Shown one piece after another: positions 24,926 through 35,800 of a stretch of 64,000 bases of DNA. Under the pieces are notes generated by a model that made no database searches, had not been told where the DNA came from, and saw nothing but the letters and a program-made list of their open reading frames with translations. The position numbers were made by a program, and so were the translations under genes. Source of the stretch: Lonsdalea iberica (GTDB taxonomy: Bacteria > Pseudomonadota > Gammaproteobacteria > Enterobacterales > Enterobacteriaceae); the NCBI RefSeq assembly GCF_002111585.1, contig NZ_LUTP01000003.1:62001-126000 (forward strand), in the 5' to 3' direction. The first letter of the stretch is position 1; the number at the start of each line of letters is the position of its first letter.

Positions 24926-25620
24926 GTATTTCCTCGTTAAAACAAAGAGCGTGTCCTGCTCGTTAAAAGTGTCGGCGTACTGAAGGCAAGCAAAGCGCTG
25001 TCGATATTGCCGCAAACTGCTGACAGCACGCTTCACAAAAGAGTGGGAAGTGAGCGCGTATCTGGCGGCCTTTCGCGAATACCTTCTCCGCAGCCGCTGC
25101 TCACCGAGTCGAGGGCCGCATGACGGCTAGCGTTGAGTATCCCTGCCACATCATTGTCATGCCCGGCCTAGATCGAAGTCCCTCGACTTCTTTTTGTGAG
25201 AAGCAAATGACATACCAGAAAAAATCGGCTTCATCGCTGCCTTTCATTTTGTTACCTGATGCAATCAATGACGAACGTTGCAACGAAAAATCCGCCTAAG
25301 GCCTGAGTCTTTCGCCTCTTTTTGGTGAAAGACATGTTGAAGGTGCACCAGCGAAGGGACAGGCAGCGCGGACGGGGGATGTCGTCTGCGGTGGGCGAGA
25401 GTATCCACCGAATGGCTGGAGGAAAGTTTGGCTTGCATCACGGCTTACCCGTTTTTTTCTTTCGAAATAAGTTCATACCAATGGTGTCCGCGCCTAATTA
25501 ATTAAAAGTTGAAGATATACCGACTTTCAATACGTCAAAACGATGACTTAACAGCTGGATGGGTGCGCAGCTTAGGTGCAGGTGGAGGAAACCGCCACCA
25601 CGCATGAAGGAACGCTGCTG
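24926..25620. other. Long gene-poor region upstream of tsx
   Basis: About 695 bases with no convincing gene. It must contain the tsx promoter. TTGCAT-like octamers at about 25258-25265 and 25274-25281 (GATGCAAT, GTTGCAAC) recall CytR sites, which control tsx in E. coli, but they lie about 335 bases from the start, so this is weak. Two hairpins occur at 25174 and 25306. The region borders a deletion scar and may itself be eroded. Confidence 0.4.
25174..25196 (+). terminator. Orphan rho-independent terminator
   Basis: GAAGTC, a four-base loop CCTC, GACTTC and then TTTTTG form a compact intrinsic terminator on the plus strand. No plus-strand gene precedes it; it may end a small RNA divergent from tsx or be left over from a lost gene. 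Confidence 0.4.
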
Positions 25621-26061
25621 ATGGAAGAACACTGTTCCGGCCTCTCGTTTTCTCTGACTCGTTTGGCTCTGACTGTTCTGCTGGTGGGGGCGACGCTGCC
25701 GACGGCTGCTCATGCCGAAACCAAGGTGCGTATTGGCATGACGGCGGCGGAAGTCCCTGATCGAATCGCGGTGATGTAGGGCAGACGCATTGTCGAGCAG
25801 GCGCCGTTGGCCGAGCTGATGCACAGCCCGCGTCACCCTTATACGCGCGTGCTGCTCGGCACCCGGCCGCAAGGCGGGCTGGAAAAAGGAAGTCGTCTGG
25901 TCAGCATCTCTGGCGCGCCGCCGGATCTGGCTCACTTACCCGCGGGCTGCGCCTTTGCGCCGCGCTGCCCGCAGGCCAGCGAGCTCTGCCGGCAGCGGGT
26001 GCCTGAGGAGAGTCGCGTGGCGGCGGAACATCAGGTGTTTTGTCACCACTGGCAGGTGTGA
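25621..26061 (+). pseudogene. Peptide ABC transporter deletion scar: binding-protein start fused to ATPase end
   Basis: From ATG 25621 the frame encodes the signal peptide and first mature residues of an extracellular solute-binding protein (LTVLLVGATLPTAAHA, then ETKVRIGMTAAEVP). At DRIAVM it switches to the C-terminal part of an oligopeptide/dipeptide ABC ATPase (GRRIVEQAP, HSPRHPYTRVLLG, CAFAPRCPQASELC) and runs to 26061. A TAG at about 25777 replaces what should be a tyrosine-type codon in the ATPase motif. The remaining binding protein, the permeases and most of the ATPase are gone, which suggests a deletion of several kilobases with the join at about 25755-25765. Confidence 0.8.
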
Positions 26062-26227
26062 TGAACGAATTTTGTTCGACTCTGTATGGCATGACGGCCT
26101 TTTTGTGGCAGGAAATGCTGGTGTAAGCTTAATAACAGGAAATTAGCCATTTTCCGATAGAGCGTAGGGGGGAATCCCCGTATACCGTTGGCATACGCCG
26201 CATCGCGGCTATGCAGAGGGTATCATT

Positions 26228-26596
26228 ATGATTAAACCGCTGTTGTTCGCTGCCGTTTTGGCAAGCGTGATGTATACGGCGCCCGCCGCGCAAGCCGACA
26301 GCCTGAGCCTGTCGCTGCCGGGCGTTCAGCTACACATTGGCGATCGCGACAGACGAGGTTACTACTGGGATGGCCGCTACTGGCGTGATCCTGACTATTG
26401 GCGTGAACGTCACCATTACCACCGGCCGCCTCCGCCGCCGCGCCATTACTACGAGCCGCCGCCGAGAGTGATTGTCGTGCAGCCGCCGCCGCGGGTCTAT
26501 CGGGAGGATCGCCACCACCGCGGGCCTGACCGAGGCTGGGATCGCGATCGCGAACGTGGGCGTCGTCACCATCGGGACGACGATCATCGCCGGTAA
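26228..26596 (+). CDS. DUF2502 (YpeC-like) exported protein
   Basis: The 122-residue product has a signal peptide (MIKPLLFAAVLASVMYTAPA), then the YpeC-like core LPGVQLHIGDRDRRGYYWDG with RYWRDPDYWRERHHYH. A proline-rich, then Arg/His/Asp-rich low-complexity tail follows. The family is periplasmic and of unknown function. The extended histidine-rich tail might bind metal, which is speculation. It is monocistronic with its own terminator. Confidence 0.85.
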   Translation: MIKPLLFAAVLASVMYTAPAAQADSLSLSLPGVQLHIGDRDRRGYYWDGRYWRDPDYWRERHHYHRPPPPPRHYYEPPPRVIVVQPPPRVYREDRHHRGPDRGWDRDRERGRRHHRDDDHRR

Positions 26597-26655
26597 TCAT
26601 CATTCAGGGGGGGCGAACTCACCCCGCTATGCCTGACCAGCCATGAATGAACCTC

Positions 26656-26684
26656 AAGGGATGCCAGCAATTGCGGCATCCCTT
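26656..26684 (+). terminator. Terminator after the DUF2502 gene
   Basis: AAGGGATGCC pairs with GGCATCCCTT around AGCAATTGC, followed by GTCGTTTC. The stem is strong and the T-run weak. Confidence 0.7.
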
Positions 26685-27075
26685 GTCGTTTCAGCCTTTC
26701 AGCCCACGCCGGCCCACTGGCGGCGCGAGTCCTGAATCCCCTGACATCGTGAAAATCCACATCGTTGTCTGCATCTCAGCGGCCCTGATGTGCTCCTGAT
26801 ATGGCACGAAGAGCCTTAGAGGACTCTCGGGTACTACGTGGCGAGGCGTGACCGTCATTCCCATGCCTGCGGGTGTCTTACGATGAGGTGCCTTCGTGAG
26901 GTGGTAGTGAAGAGCATATCCCATATAATCATGATGAATAGATGAAGTATCATCCATGAAGATGATGGGCGTGCGTAAGCGGCCATCGCCTGTAGGATTA
27001 TGGCCGGCTCATCCCTTTTCAGCGTTATCCGATGGGGCGTCAGGCGGCCTCGGCAACCGGTAGAGAGGAGACATC
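26685..27075. other. Intergenic region upstream of cysQ
   Basis: About 390 bases with no recognisable gene. The minus-strand open frame at 26691-26957 has no family features. The cysQ promoter should lie here, and GAGAGGAGA precedes its start. Confidence 0.5.
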
Positions 27076-27816
27076 ATGCTAGATCATATTTGCCAGCTAG
27101 CGCGTGAGGCGGGTGACGCCATCATGCAAATCTATGAAGGACAGGAACCGGTTGAAGTTAAACATAAGCAGGATGACTCGCCGGTGACCGCGGCCGATAT
27201 CGCCGCGCATAAAGTTATTGCCAGCGGGCTGACGGCCGCCTATCCCACAACCCCTTTGTTGTCTGAAGAGGATCCGCCGCCGTGGGCTGAACGCCAGCAC
27301 TGGCAGCGTTATTGGCTGGTGGACCCGCTGGACGGGACAAAAGAGTTTATTGGCCGCAACGGTGAGTTCACCGTCAATATCGCGCTGATCGAAGACGGTA
27401 AGCCGGTGCTGGGTGTGGTCTATGTGCCGGTGACCGGCGTGATGTACGCCGCAGCGGAGGGTAAAGCCTGGAAAGAGGAGTGCGGCGTCCGTCTGCCGAT
27501 CCAGGTGCAGGACGCGCGTCCGCCGCTGGTTGTCGTCAGCCGTTCCCATGCGGATGCGGAACTGCAGGACTACCTCGCCCAGTTAGGCGACCACCAAACC
27601 GTCGCTATCGGTTCGTCGCTGAAATTCTGCCTGGTGGCGGAAGGAAAAGCGCAGCTTTATCCGCGTTTCGGGCCCACCAGCGTGTGGGATACGGCCGCAG
27701 GGCATGCCGTGGCGCTGGCGGCGGGCGCGCAGGTCAATGACTGGAAAGGACAGCCGCTGTCTTATCTTCCTCGCGAATCGTTTCTCAATCCCGGATTTCG
27801 CGTTTCCCTGTATTAA
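27076..27816 (+). CDS. cysQ: 3'(2'),5'-bisphosphate nucleotidase CysQ
   Basis: CysQ hydrolyses 3'-phosphoadenosine 5'-phosphate to AMP, which recycles the by-product of sulfate assimilation. The 246-residue product equals E. coli in length and has the magnesium-dependent, lithium-sensitive phosphatase motifs [31 protein letters not shown] and [17 protein letters not shown]. It is soluble or membrane-associated in the cytoplasm. It is next to ytfK, as in E. coli. Confidence 0.96.
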   Translation: MLDHICQLAREAGDAIMQIYEGQEPVEVKHKQDDSPVTAADIAAHKVIASGLTAAYPTTPLLSEEDPPPWAERQHWQRYWLVDPLDGTKEFIGRNGEFTVNIALIEDGKPVLGVVYVPVTGVMYAAAEGKAWKEECGVRLPIQVQDARPPLVVVSRSHADAELQDYLAQLGDHQTVAIGSSLKFCLVAEGKAQLYPRFGPTSVWDTAAGHAVALAAGAQVNDWKGQPLSYLPRESFLNPGFRVSLY

Positions 27817-28246
27817 TCTCGTCTAAGGGCTGTCCGGGCCGAAGTGCCTGGCCCGGAGCCCCACAATGGCTATTCACGCCCTCTCTCACATTAAGCGCGT
27901 TAAAGTTTTATGAGGATTGTCCGAAACCTTTAAGCGCTGTCGTCATTTCGTCATAAAAAGACGATATAACACCGCACGGGATAAATGAGCCGGCTGAAAT
28001 GGCGGAAGACGTCACTGGCGAACGCTGCGCTGTATTACCCTGGAATTTGAAGGTTTATTCTGATTTATCAAATTTTGCGTTTTTCTGTTCCGTAAACTAA
28101 TGTAAAAGCGATAAATAATGCTGGCTTATAGGGAACTTCCCATTAAATATCTACCCTAAATGTAGGATAAAGCTTGGTGCGTCATACACCCTGTACCGGG
28201 TTGGTGGCAGGAGACGCACTTCTGGAACAACGTAAGGAGAGGAAGT
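27817..28246. other. Intergenic region cysQ-ytfK
   Basis: 430 bases without a gene, AT-rich from 28040. It should hold the ytfK promoter and an extended leader; GTAAGGAGAGGA precedes the ytfK ATG. I saw no clear riboswitch or tRNA. Confidence 0.45.
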
Positions 28247-28453
28247 ATGAGGATCTTCGAACGCTATAACCCTTTTAAAGTCGCCAAATACGTGAAGACC
28301 TTATTTCGTGGACGGTTGTACATCAAAGGGGTCGGTGCTTTTGAGTTCGACTACGGCAAAATTTTATTGCCGAAAAAGAAAGACAAGCAGCATCTTGAAG
28401 TCATGTCTGAGGTCAACCGTCAGGTCATGAAACTGCAGTCAGAGCTGGCTTAA
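28247..28453 (+). CDS. ytfK: YtfK (DUF1107), stringent-response modulator
   Basis: The 68-residue protein begins [20 protein letters not shown] and matches YtfK. In E. coli YtfK promotes SpoT-dependent (p)ppGpp accumulation under phosphate or fatty-acid starvation. It is small, basic and cytoplasmic. The strong AAGGAGAGGA site fits high expression. Confidence 0.93.
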   Translation: MRIFERYNPFKVAKYVKTLFRGRLYIKGVGAFEFDYGKILLPKKKDKQHLEVMSEVNRQVMKLQSELA

Positions 28454-28606
28454 CGCCGACTGCCACCCTCGCTATAAAATGCTGGAGACGACGGACTGGA
28501 CTGTTGCGACACATGCAAAGAATTGATGCGTGATGTGTAAAAAAGAACAGGTTCGGCTCTGCGCCGGTATGAGGGTGACCGGTACGCCACGCGGTTATCC
28601 AGCGTC

Positions 28607-28633
28607 AAAAAAGGCCCTTTACGGGCCTTTTTT
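28607..28633. terminator. Bidirectional terminator between ytfK and ytfL
   Basis: AAAAAAGGCCC pairs with GGGCCTTTTTT around a short loop. T-runs on both strands serve both converging genes. Confidence 0.92.
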
Positions 28634-28651
28634 AATGAAGGAAAGACAGCC

Positions 28652-29980
28652 TTAAGGCTGCACGATGGTGACATCTGGACCAGCGCTACCGGCCGGTTTG
28701 TCTTCCAGTCGAGTGACCAGCAGCTGATCAATCTTGTAGCTGTCGATATCCACCACTTCGAACTTGTAGCCCGCGAAACGCACGAAATCGGTCCGCTTGG
28801 GAATTTTACGTAAAGTGTACATCATGAAACCGCCGATGGTTTCGTAGTTGCCGGAGTGGGGGAAGTCGTCGATATTCAGCACGCGCATCACGTCGTCGAT
28901 TGGCGTGCCGCCCTCAATCAGCCAGGAGTTGGCATCACGGGCGACAATCTGCTCTTCCAACCCCTGTCCCACCAAGTCGCCCATGAGCGTTGTCATCACG
29001 TCGTTGAGGGTGATGATGCCGACCACCAGCGCATATTCATTCAGAATCACAGCGAAGTCTTCGCCCGCGGTCTTGAAGCTTTCCAGCGCCTCGGACAACG
29101 TTAGCGTATCCGGCACAATCAGCGCCGGGCGAATTTGGACGCCGCTGGTCAGTTCGAGGCTTTGATTGCCCAGCACCCGGTTCAGCAGGTCTTTAGAGTC
29201 GACGTAGCCGACGATCTGATCGATATGGCCGTCGCAAACCAGGAATTTGGAGTGCGGTTGCTGAGCGATTTTCTCCTTGATGCTTTCTTCGTTCGCATGC
29301 AGGTCGAAAAATACCACGCTTTCGCGCGAGGTCATGGAAGACGGGACGGTGCGGGATTCCAGCTCGAACACGTTTTCGATCAGTTCATGTTCCTGTTTGC
29401 GCAGCACGCCGGCCAGCGCGCCGGCTTCCACCACCGCGTAGATGTCGTCCGACGTAATGTCGTCCTTACGCACCATCGGCAGCTTCAGCATCCGGAAGAT
29501 CATGTTCGCCAAACCATTAAACAGCCAGACCAGCGGCCGGAATATCAGCAGACAGAAGCGCATGGGGTTGATGATCCGAACGGCAACCGTTTCGGGGGCG
29601 ATCATGCCTATGCGTTTCGGCGTCAAATCGCCAAGCAGGATAAACAGGCTGGTAACCAGCACAAAGGAGCAAATAAAGCTGACGCGCTCGGCCATCTCCG
29701 GCGACATCACATTTTCGAAAAGCATACTGAAGTAGGGGGAGAAGGCGGCATCGCCAACGACACCGGCGAGAATGGCGACGGCGTTGACGCCGATCTGAAT
29801 CACGGTAAAGAAAATACCGGGCGTTTCCTGGAGCTTCATCACGCGCTCAGCGTTCTGGTTGCCCTCGTCGGCCATGAGTTTGAGCTTTATTTTGCGCGAT
29901 GCAGCCAGGGAAATTTCAGATACGGAGAAAAACGCGCTAACGGCGATAAGAAAAATAATTAATAACAAACTGTTTAACAT
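28652..29980 (-). CDS. ytfL: CNNM/CBS-domain membrane protein YtfL
   Basis: The 442-residue protein has a DUF21 (CNNM) membrane domain with several helices (MLNSLLLIIFLIAVSAFFSV, then SEISLAASRKIKLKLMADEG), a CBS pair and a C-terminal CorC/HlyC domain (YETIGGFMMYTLRKIPKRTD). Homologues are called hemolysin-family or magnesium/cobalt efflux proteins, and E. coli YtfL has been linked to putrescine export. I chose ATG 29980 by family alignment; a TTG seven codons upstream is possible. Confidence 0.94.
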   Translation of the reverse strand: MLNSLLLIIFLIAVSAFFSVSEISLAASRKIKLKLMADEGNQNAERVMKLQETPGIFFTVIQIGVNAVAILAGVVGDAAFSPYFSMLFENVMSPEMAERVSFICSFVLVTSLFILLGDLTPKRIGMIAPETVAVRIINPMRFCLLIFRPLVWLFNGLANMIFRMLKLPMVRKDDITSDDIYAVVEAGALAGVLRKQEHELIENVFELESRTVPSSMTSRESVVFFDLHANEESIKEKIAQQPHSKFLVCDGHIDQIVGYVDSKDLLNRVLGNQSLELTSGVQIRPALIVPDTLTLSEALESFKTAGEDFAVILNEYALVVGIITLNDVMTTLMGDLVGQGLEEQIVARDANSWLIEGGTPIDDVMRVLNIDDFPHSGNYETIGGFMMYTLRKIPKRTDFVRFAGYKFEVVDIDSYKIDQLLVTRLEDKPAGSAGPDVTIVQP

Positions 29981-30211
29981 AGTTTTTTCGCTTTGCCTCA
30001 ATAGACAGGGCGATCCTCAGGAAGGAAAATAATCATGAACCGACGGCAGGGAGCCGTGGACAAGGCCGGTTATCAGCCTCATGTCGGCGGCATTATAGCA
30101 GGAGCGCTTAAAGAACCGCCAGCACTGGCGTGCGGCGATCGGCGGGTCGCTAATACAGCGTGTCAACGAGGGAAAAATGCCGCCGGTTTTACGCGACGGC
30201 ATGCCGTGAAA

Positions 30212-30853
30212 TCAGCGTTGTGGCGGCAGACAAACGCCGATGCCGCCTAGCCCGCAATACCCTTCCGGATTTTTGTACAAATATTGCTGATGCTCATCTT
30301 CCGCATAGTAGAACGGTCCGGCCTCCGCGATTTCGGTGGAGACCGTTCGCTTATCGCCCGCGGCGGCCATCGCCTGCTGGAAGCGCTGCAGACTCTCATT
30401 CGCGGCCTGTTCCTGCTGTACCGTCAGTGTGTAGATCGCTGAACGGTACTGCGTGCCGACATCTCCCCCCTGACGCATCCCCTGAGCCGGATCGTGATTT
30501 TCCCAGAAGATGTGCAGCAGCTTCTCGTAGCTGATGATCGTCGGGTCGAACACCACCCGCACGACTTCCGCATGACCGGTTTTGCCGGTACAGACCTCCC
30601 GATAGGTCGGATTAGGCGTAAAACCACCGCTGTAGCCGGCCGCCGTGCTGTAAACGCCCGCCTGCTCCCAGAACAGGCGTTCTACGCCCCAGAAACAGCC
30701 CATGGCGAAAATAGCGACGTCCATGCCCTCCGGGACATGCGTCATCGAGTGCTGATTGACCACATGAAGCCGGGCGACAGGCATCGGGGTTGACCGGCCT
30801 GGCAGCGCGTCGGCCTGGCTTATCGACTGCGTTTTATCAAAAAGTGAGACCAC
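30212..30853 (-). CDS. msrA: Peptide methionine sulfoxide reductase MsrA
   Basis: MsrA reduces methionine-S-sulfoxide in free and protein-bound form. The 213-residue protein carries the catalytic motif [35 protein letters not shown] and the resolving cysteines near the C-terminus ([11 protein letters not shown]). The likely start is GTG at 30853 with GGGAG upstream; the N-terminal [10 protein letters not shown] matches E. coli. It is divergent from tamA, as in E. coli. Confidence 0.96.
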   Translation of the reverse strand: MVSLFDKTQSISQADALPGRSTPMPVARLHVVNQHSMTHVPEGMDVAIFAMGCFWGVERLFWEQAGVYSTAAGYSGGFTPNPTYREVCTGKTGHAEVVRVVFDPTIISYEKLLHIFWENHDPAQGMRQGGDVGTQYRSAIYTLTVQQEQAANESLQRFQQAMAAAGDKRTVSTEIAEAGPFYYAEDEHQQYLYKNPEGYCGLGGIGVCLPPQR

Positions 30854-31033
30854 GTTGAGCTCCCATTTGCTGATTGGATCATCGTTATCGGTTAGGGTTC
30901 CGGTATCTGCCGGGCAGGATAAAAGGGTGTGCGAGCAACTTTCCCCTTGTATACACTATATTTTAGGCTTTACCGGCTAATATCTATGGCTAAAGAGAAA
31001 TAATTTAATTCAATCGGGTGATCAGGGAGCGCA

Positions 31034-32823
31034 GTGGCGATTTTTACATTGAAGAGGAATTTTTATCGCACTGGCGGCATCCGCCTGTGTCGTGTGTTAG
31101 GTCTGTGCGGATTGATGCTGGCAAGTGCTTCTGTCGGTGCCGCTTCCAACGTTCGTTTGCAGGTTACGGGGCTGACGGGAGAACTGCAAAAGAACGTGCG
31201 GGCGCAGCTGTCTACCATTACCGCTGACGAAGTCAGCGCCGATGGACGCTTCCGCTCACGCGTCAACAATGCCATCCGGCAAGGGTTGCGGGCGCTTGGT
31301 TATTACGATCCTGAAATCGACTTTCAGTTCTTACCGGCGGTCAGCGGCGGCCGACCGGTGCTGATGGTCAAAGTCTCGCCGGGAGAGCCGGTAAAAATCG
31401 CCGGTGTGGACGTCGATATAGAAGGACATGCCCATGATGACGAGGATTTCCTGAAGCTGCGGAAAGAAAAGACGCCGGCGATAGGCATGGTCCTCAATCA
31501 CGGCGATTATGACGATTTCAAAAGCGATCTGAATACCCTGGCCGTCAGTAAAGGCTACTTCGACGCACACTTTCTCAAAAGCCAGCTAGGGGTGATGGAC
31601 TCGACCCATCAGCCTTCTGGGACATCGACTACGACAGCGGCGAGCGCTACCGCTTCGGCGCACTGAGCATTGAAGGCTCGCAGATCCGGGAAGAGTATGT
31701 CCGCGCGCTGCTGCCTTTCCATGAAGGCGATTACTACACCTCTGAGCAGCTGGGCGAATTCAACCGCCGACTCTCGGCCACCGGATGGTTTAACTCCGTG
31801 GTGGTTTCCCCCGATCTGCAACGGGGAAGAGAAAAGACAAATAAAGAGCTGCCGATGGAGGCGGTGCTATCTCCACGTACCCATAACACGGTGGAAACCG
31901 GGGTCGGCTACGCCACAGACGTCGGTCCGCGCCTGAAAACCACCTGGAACAAACCCTGGGTCAACTCCAGCGGCCACAGTCTGCAAAGCAGTTTCAGCGT
32001 TTCTGCACCGGAGCAGCAGCTCGATCTAAGCTATAAAATCCCGCTACTCGCCAATCCTCTGGAGCAGTATTACCTGCTGCAAGGCGGCTTCAAGCGTGAA
32101 GATCTCAATGATACCAAGGCGGACTCCACTACCCTGAACGTGGCCCGTTATTGGAACTATTCAAGCGGCTGGCAGCGGTCGGTCAACCTGCGCTGGAGTC
32201 TGGATCACTTTACTCAGGGGTCGGTGACTGACACAACGATGCTGCTCTACCCCGGTTTCAATGTGAACCGCACCCGTCAGCGGGGCGGGTTGATGCCGAC
32301 GTGGGGAGATTCGCAAAGCTACTCCATCGATGTGTCCAATACTGCCTGGGGATCCGATATCGATTTCTCCGTCTTCCAGGCGCAGAACGTCTGGATCCGT
32401 ACCTTGGAAGAAAAACACCGGTTCGTCGTGCGCGGCAATCTGGGCTGGATTGAAACCGGCAGCTTCTCCCGCGTGCCGCCGTCCCTGCGTTTCTTTGCCG
32501 GTGGCGATCGCAGCATTCGTGGCTACAAATACAAATCTATCTCCCCCCGCGACGGCGACGACAAGTTGACCGGGGCCGCCCGTCTCGCGACGGGCTCGCT
32601 CGAATACCAATACAACGTTACCGGCAAATGGTGGGGCGCGGCGTTTATCGACAGCGGTGAGGCGGTTAACGACTTCAAACAGAGCAACTTTAAAACCGGG
32701 GCGGGGGTTGGCGTTCGCTGGGCTTCCCCTGTCGGGCCAATCAAGCTGGATATCGCACGGCCTATCGGCGATCCGGAAAAACACGGTTTACAGTTCTACA
32801 TCGGTTTGGGGCCGGAATTATGA
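31034..32823 (+). pseudogene. tamA: Translocation and assembly module subunit TamA, frameshifted
   Basis: TamA is an Omp85-family outer-membrane barrel that works with TamB in envelope assembly. From GTG 31034 (AGGGAGC upstream) the frame encodes the N-terminal region and the POTRA domains, then slips near 31611: it reads [10 protein letters not shown] and stops at 31666. Adding one base restores [15 protein letters not shown], and the second frame continues to the barrel end at 32823 (FYIGLGPEL). All parts of the E. coli-length protein are present, so a single base loss, real or in the sequencing, is the only defect. Confidence 0.88.
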
Positions 32824-35800
32824 GTAAGTTGAAAAAAATCGGGATCGGCCTCATTGCCGTATTACTTGCGCTGATCGTGGCGCTGACGCTGCTGGTGACG
32901 ACGACGCCAGGGCTGCATTTCATGCTGAACTCGGCTACGCGCTGGGTGCCGGGATTAGCCATAGGGAAAGTGGACGGCGGCTGGCGCGACCTGACGTTAC
33001 AGGACTTCAGCTATCAGATGCCGGGCGTGACGGTGAAGGCGACCCGTCTGCATTTGGCTCTGACGCCGAGCTGTCTGTGGCACAGTAAGCTGTGTATCAA
33101 CGACCTGTCATTACAGGGGCTGGACGTGGTGGTGGACACAAAAGCCATGCCGCCCGCAGCTCAGGAGACGACGACCGCCAGCGAACCGACCACGGAGATC
33201 TCCACTCCGCTGACGCTCGACCTGCAACATTTCAGCCTGCAAAACACCCGCGTGACGGTGGACGATATCGCCATGTCGCTGGCGGAGTTTCAGACCGGTA
33301 TGTTTTGGCAGGGGCGGTCGCTGACGTTACAGCCGACCCGCATCGCCTCTTTACTGGTCGCGTTGCCTAAAACCCCTGCGGGACTGGTCGTCAAAGACGA
33401 CGTGACGGCGGGCGACGTCGCGCAGACGCTGCCGCAGGTCGCGAAAGCGTCTCAGGATAAGGGCGCCAAGGACGCGGCGAAGGAGAAAACGCCGGCTGAA
33501 CCGCCGTTAGGCGAACGGTTGCAGGCGATATTCGCCAAACCGCTGCTGAATGACATGCCGGCCATCACTCTGCCGCTGGACGTTACTATCGCCGATATCA
33601 CCGGCGAGCAGCTGCGTGTCACCGGCGATCAGGATGTGACGATCAACCGACTGCAACTCCAGGCCTCGACGCTGAAACAGGCGGTGACGCTACAGCGGTT
33701 CAGCGTGCAGTCCCCGCAGGGATCGCTGTTCGCAAACGGCGCGGCGACGCTCAATGGCGACTGGCCGGTGACGTTTAACGCCAATGGCGCGCTCAATATC
33801 GACCCGTTGAAGGGAGAGCGCCTGAAGCTCACCGTTGACGGCGCTTTGCGACAGCAACTGAAGCTGGCGATGAATCTCTCCGGTCCGCAACGCGCGCAGC
33901 TGAATATCGACACGGCGCTGGCCGAGCAGGGGCTGCCGCTGACGCTGAAGCTGCAAAGTTCCCAACTGCGCTGGCCGATGACCGGCACCGCGCAGTATCA
34001 AATGAACAATCTGCTGGTGAATTTCGGCGGCAAAGCGACGGACTATGCGCTCAACGTGAAGGGCGATATCCGCGGCAGCGCCGTTCCGCCCGCTTCGTTG
34101 CGGGTCGAAGGGAAGGGTGACTTACAGCAGTTCGAACTGGCGCACCTGCGTCTCGACGCGTTCAAAGGCTACAGCGATATCACCGCGAAAGTCGATTGGC
34201 GCGATGCCATCAACTGGAGCAGCGCGTTGACCATTAGCGGGATCAATACGGGCCGACAGTGGCCCGACTGGCCGGTGCGTCTCAACGGCATCATCAAGGC
34301 TAATGGGAAAGTGGTGTCCGGCAGCGATTGGCAGGTACAGGTGCCTCAGTTGCAGATGGACGGCAGCATCCGCGAGAACAAGCTGACGGCGAAAGGTTCG
34401 CTGAGCGGGAATGCGGCAGGGCAGTGGAACGTGCCCGGGCTAAATCTGGCGCTCGGCCGCAACCAGATCGATGTTAAGGGAAAGCTGGACGACCGCTGGC
34501 AGCTGTTGGCCGATATCAACGCGCCGGAGCTCAATGGCATGCTGCCCGGTCTGGGCGGGCATATCCTCGGAAATCTTCGCCTGGACGGCCGTCGGGACGC
34601 GCCTCAGGTGCACGCCGACTTAACGGCTTCTGCGCTGCGCTGGCAGGATCTGCGGATCCAGCGTATCGATCTGAAAAGCGATGTCCGCACGGACCAGCAG
34701 ATCCAAGGGACGCTGGCGCTGAAGGTGGCCCAGCTCACGCAAGGTTCGTTGAAGGTGAGCTCGGTCGATCTGGAAGCGGGCGGCAATGAAATCAAACATC
34801 AACTTCAGCTCACGGTGAAAGGCGAGCCGGTTTCCGGCCAGCTTGCGCTGAACGGCAGCTTCGACCGCGCTCAGGAACGCTGGCGCGGGACGCTGAACAA
34901 TACCCGTTTTGACACGCCGGTCGGCGAGTGGCGGCTGACGCAAGCCATGTCGCTGGACTATCTGGCGGCGGCGCAGAAAATCACCGTCGGCACCCACTGC
35001 TGGGTCAATCCGCATGCGGAAGTGTGCGTGCCGAAGCCGATTGAGGCCGGCCCCAGCGGACAGGCCAGCGTGCGGCTTAATCGCTTCGATCTGGCGATGC
35101 TTGAGCCTTTCCTGAGTGAAGATACGGTGCTGACCGGGCGGTTCTCCGGCGATGCCGACGTCAGCTGGCAGGCAAACGGCGGACTGCCGCAGGCCAAGGT
35201 CACGCTGAACGGCGACGGTGTGAGCGTGCGTCAACAGATGCAGGGGGGCGCGCTGCCGGTGGTGTTTGACACGCTGACGCTGAATGCCGGCCTTGACCGT
35301 GGTCAGGCCAAAATCGGCTGGCGGATGGCGATTCGCGGCAATGGCCGTCTGAACGGGGACGTGCTGATTAGCGACCCGCAGCAGCGGCGCAACCTGAGCG
35401 GTACGGTCACCATCGATACGCTGTCGCTGGACATGCTCAACCCAGCTTTGCAGCAAGGCGAGAAGGCTGCCGGTATTGTGAACGCCAATCTGCGACTGGG
35501 CGGCAGCGTCGAACGTCCGCAGCTCTTCGGTCAGATGGTGTTGGAAAAACTGGATATTGACGGCAACTGGATGCCGGTCGACCTGAAGAATGGCCGCCTT
35601 GCGGTGTACTTCAACGGGATGTCCTCCACGCTGCAAGGGTTCCTCAAGACCACACAGGGACAGGTCAACCTGGCCGGGGGCGCCGACTGGTCGCAGCCCG
35701 ATGCCTGGCGCGCGCGCGTTGCCGTGAAAGGCGATCGCATGCGGGTGACGGTGCCGCCGATGGTGCGTCTGGATGTGTCGCCCGATATCGTTTTCGAAGC

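Noticed and set aside
26691-26957. 88-codon minus-strand frame upstream of cysQ
   Set aside because: No ribosome site, no domain, unusual amino-acid mix; treated as non-coding.
28982-30000. Plus-strand frames within ytfL (for example 29135-29962)
   Set aside because: Antisense shadows of a well-supported CNNM/CBS gene.
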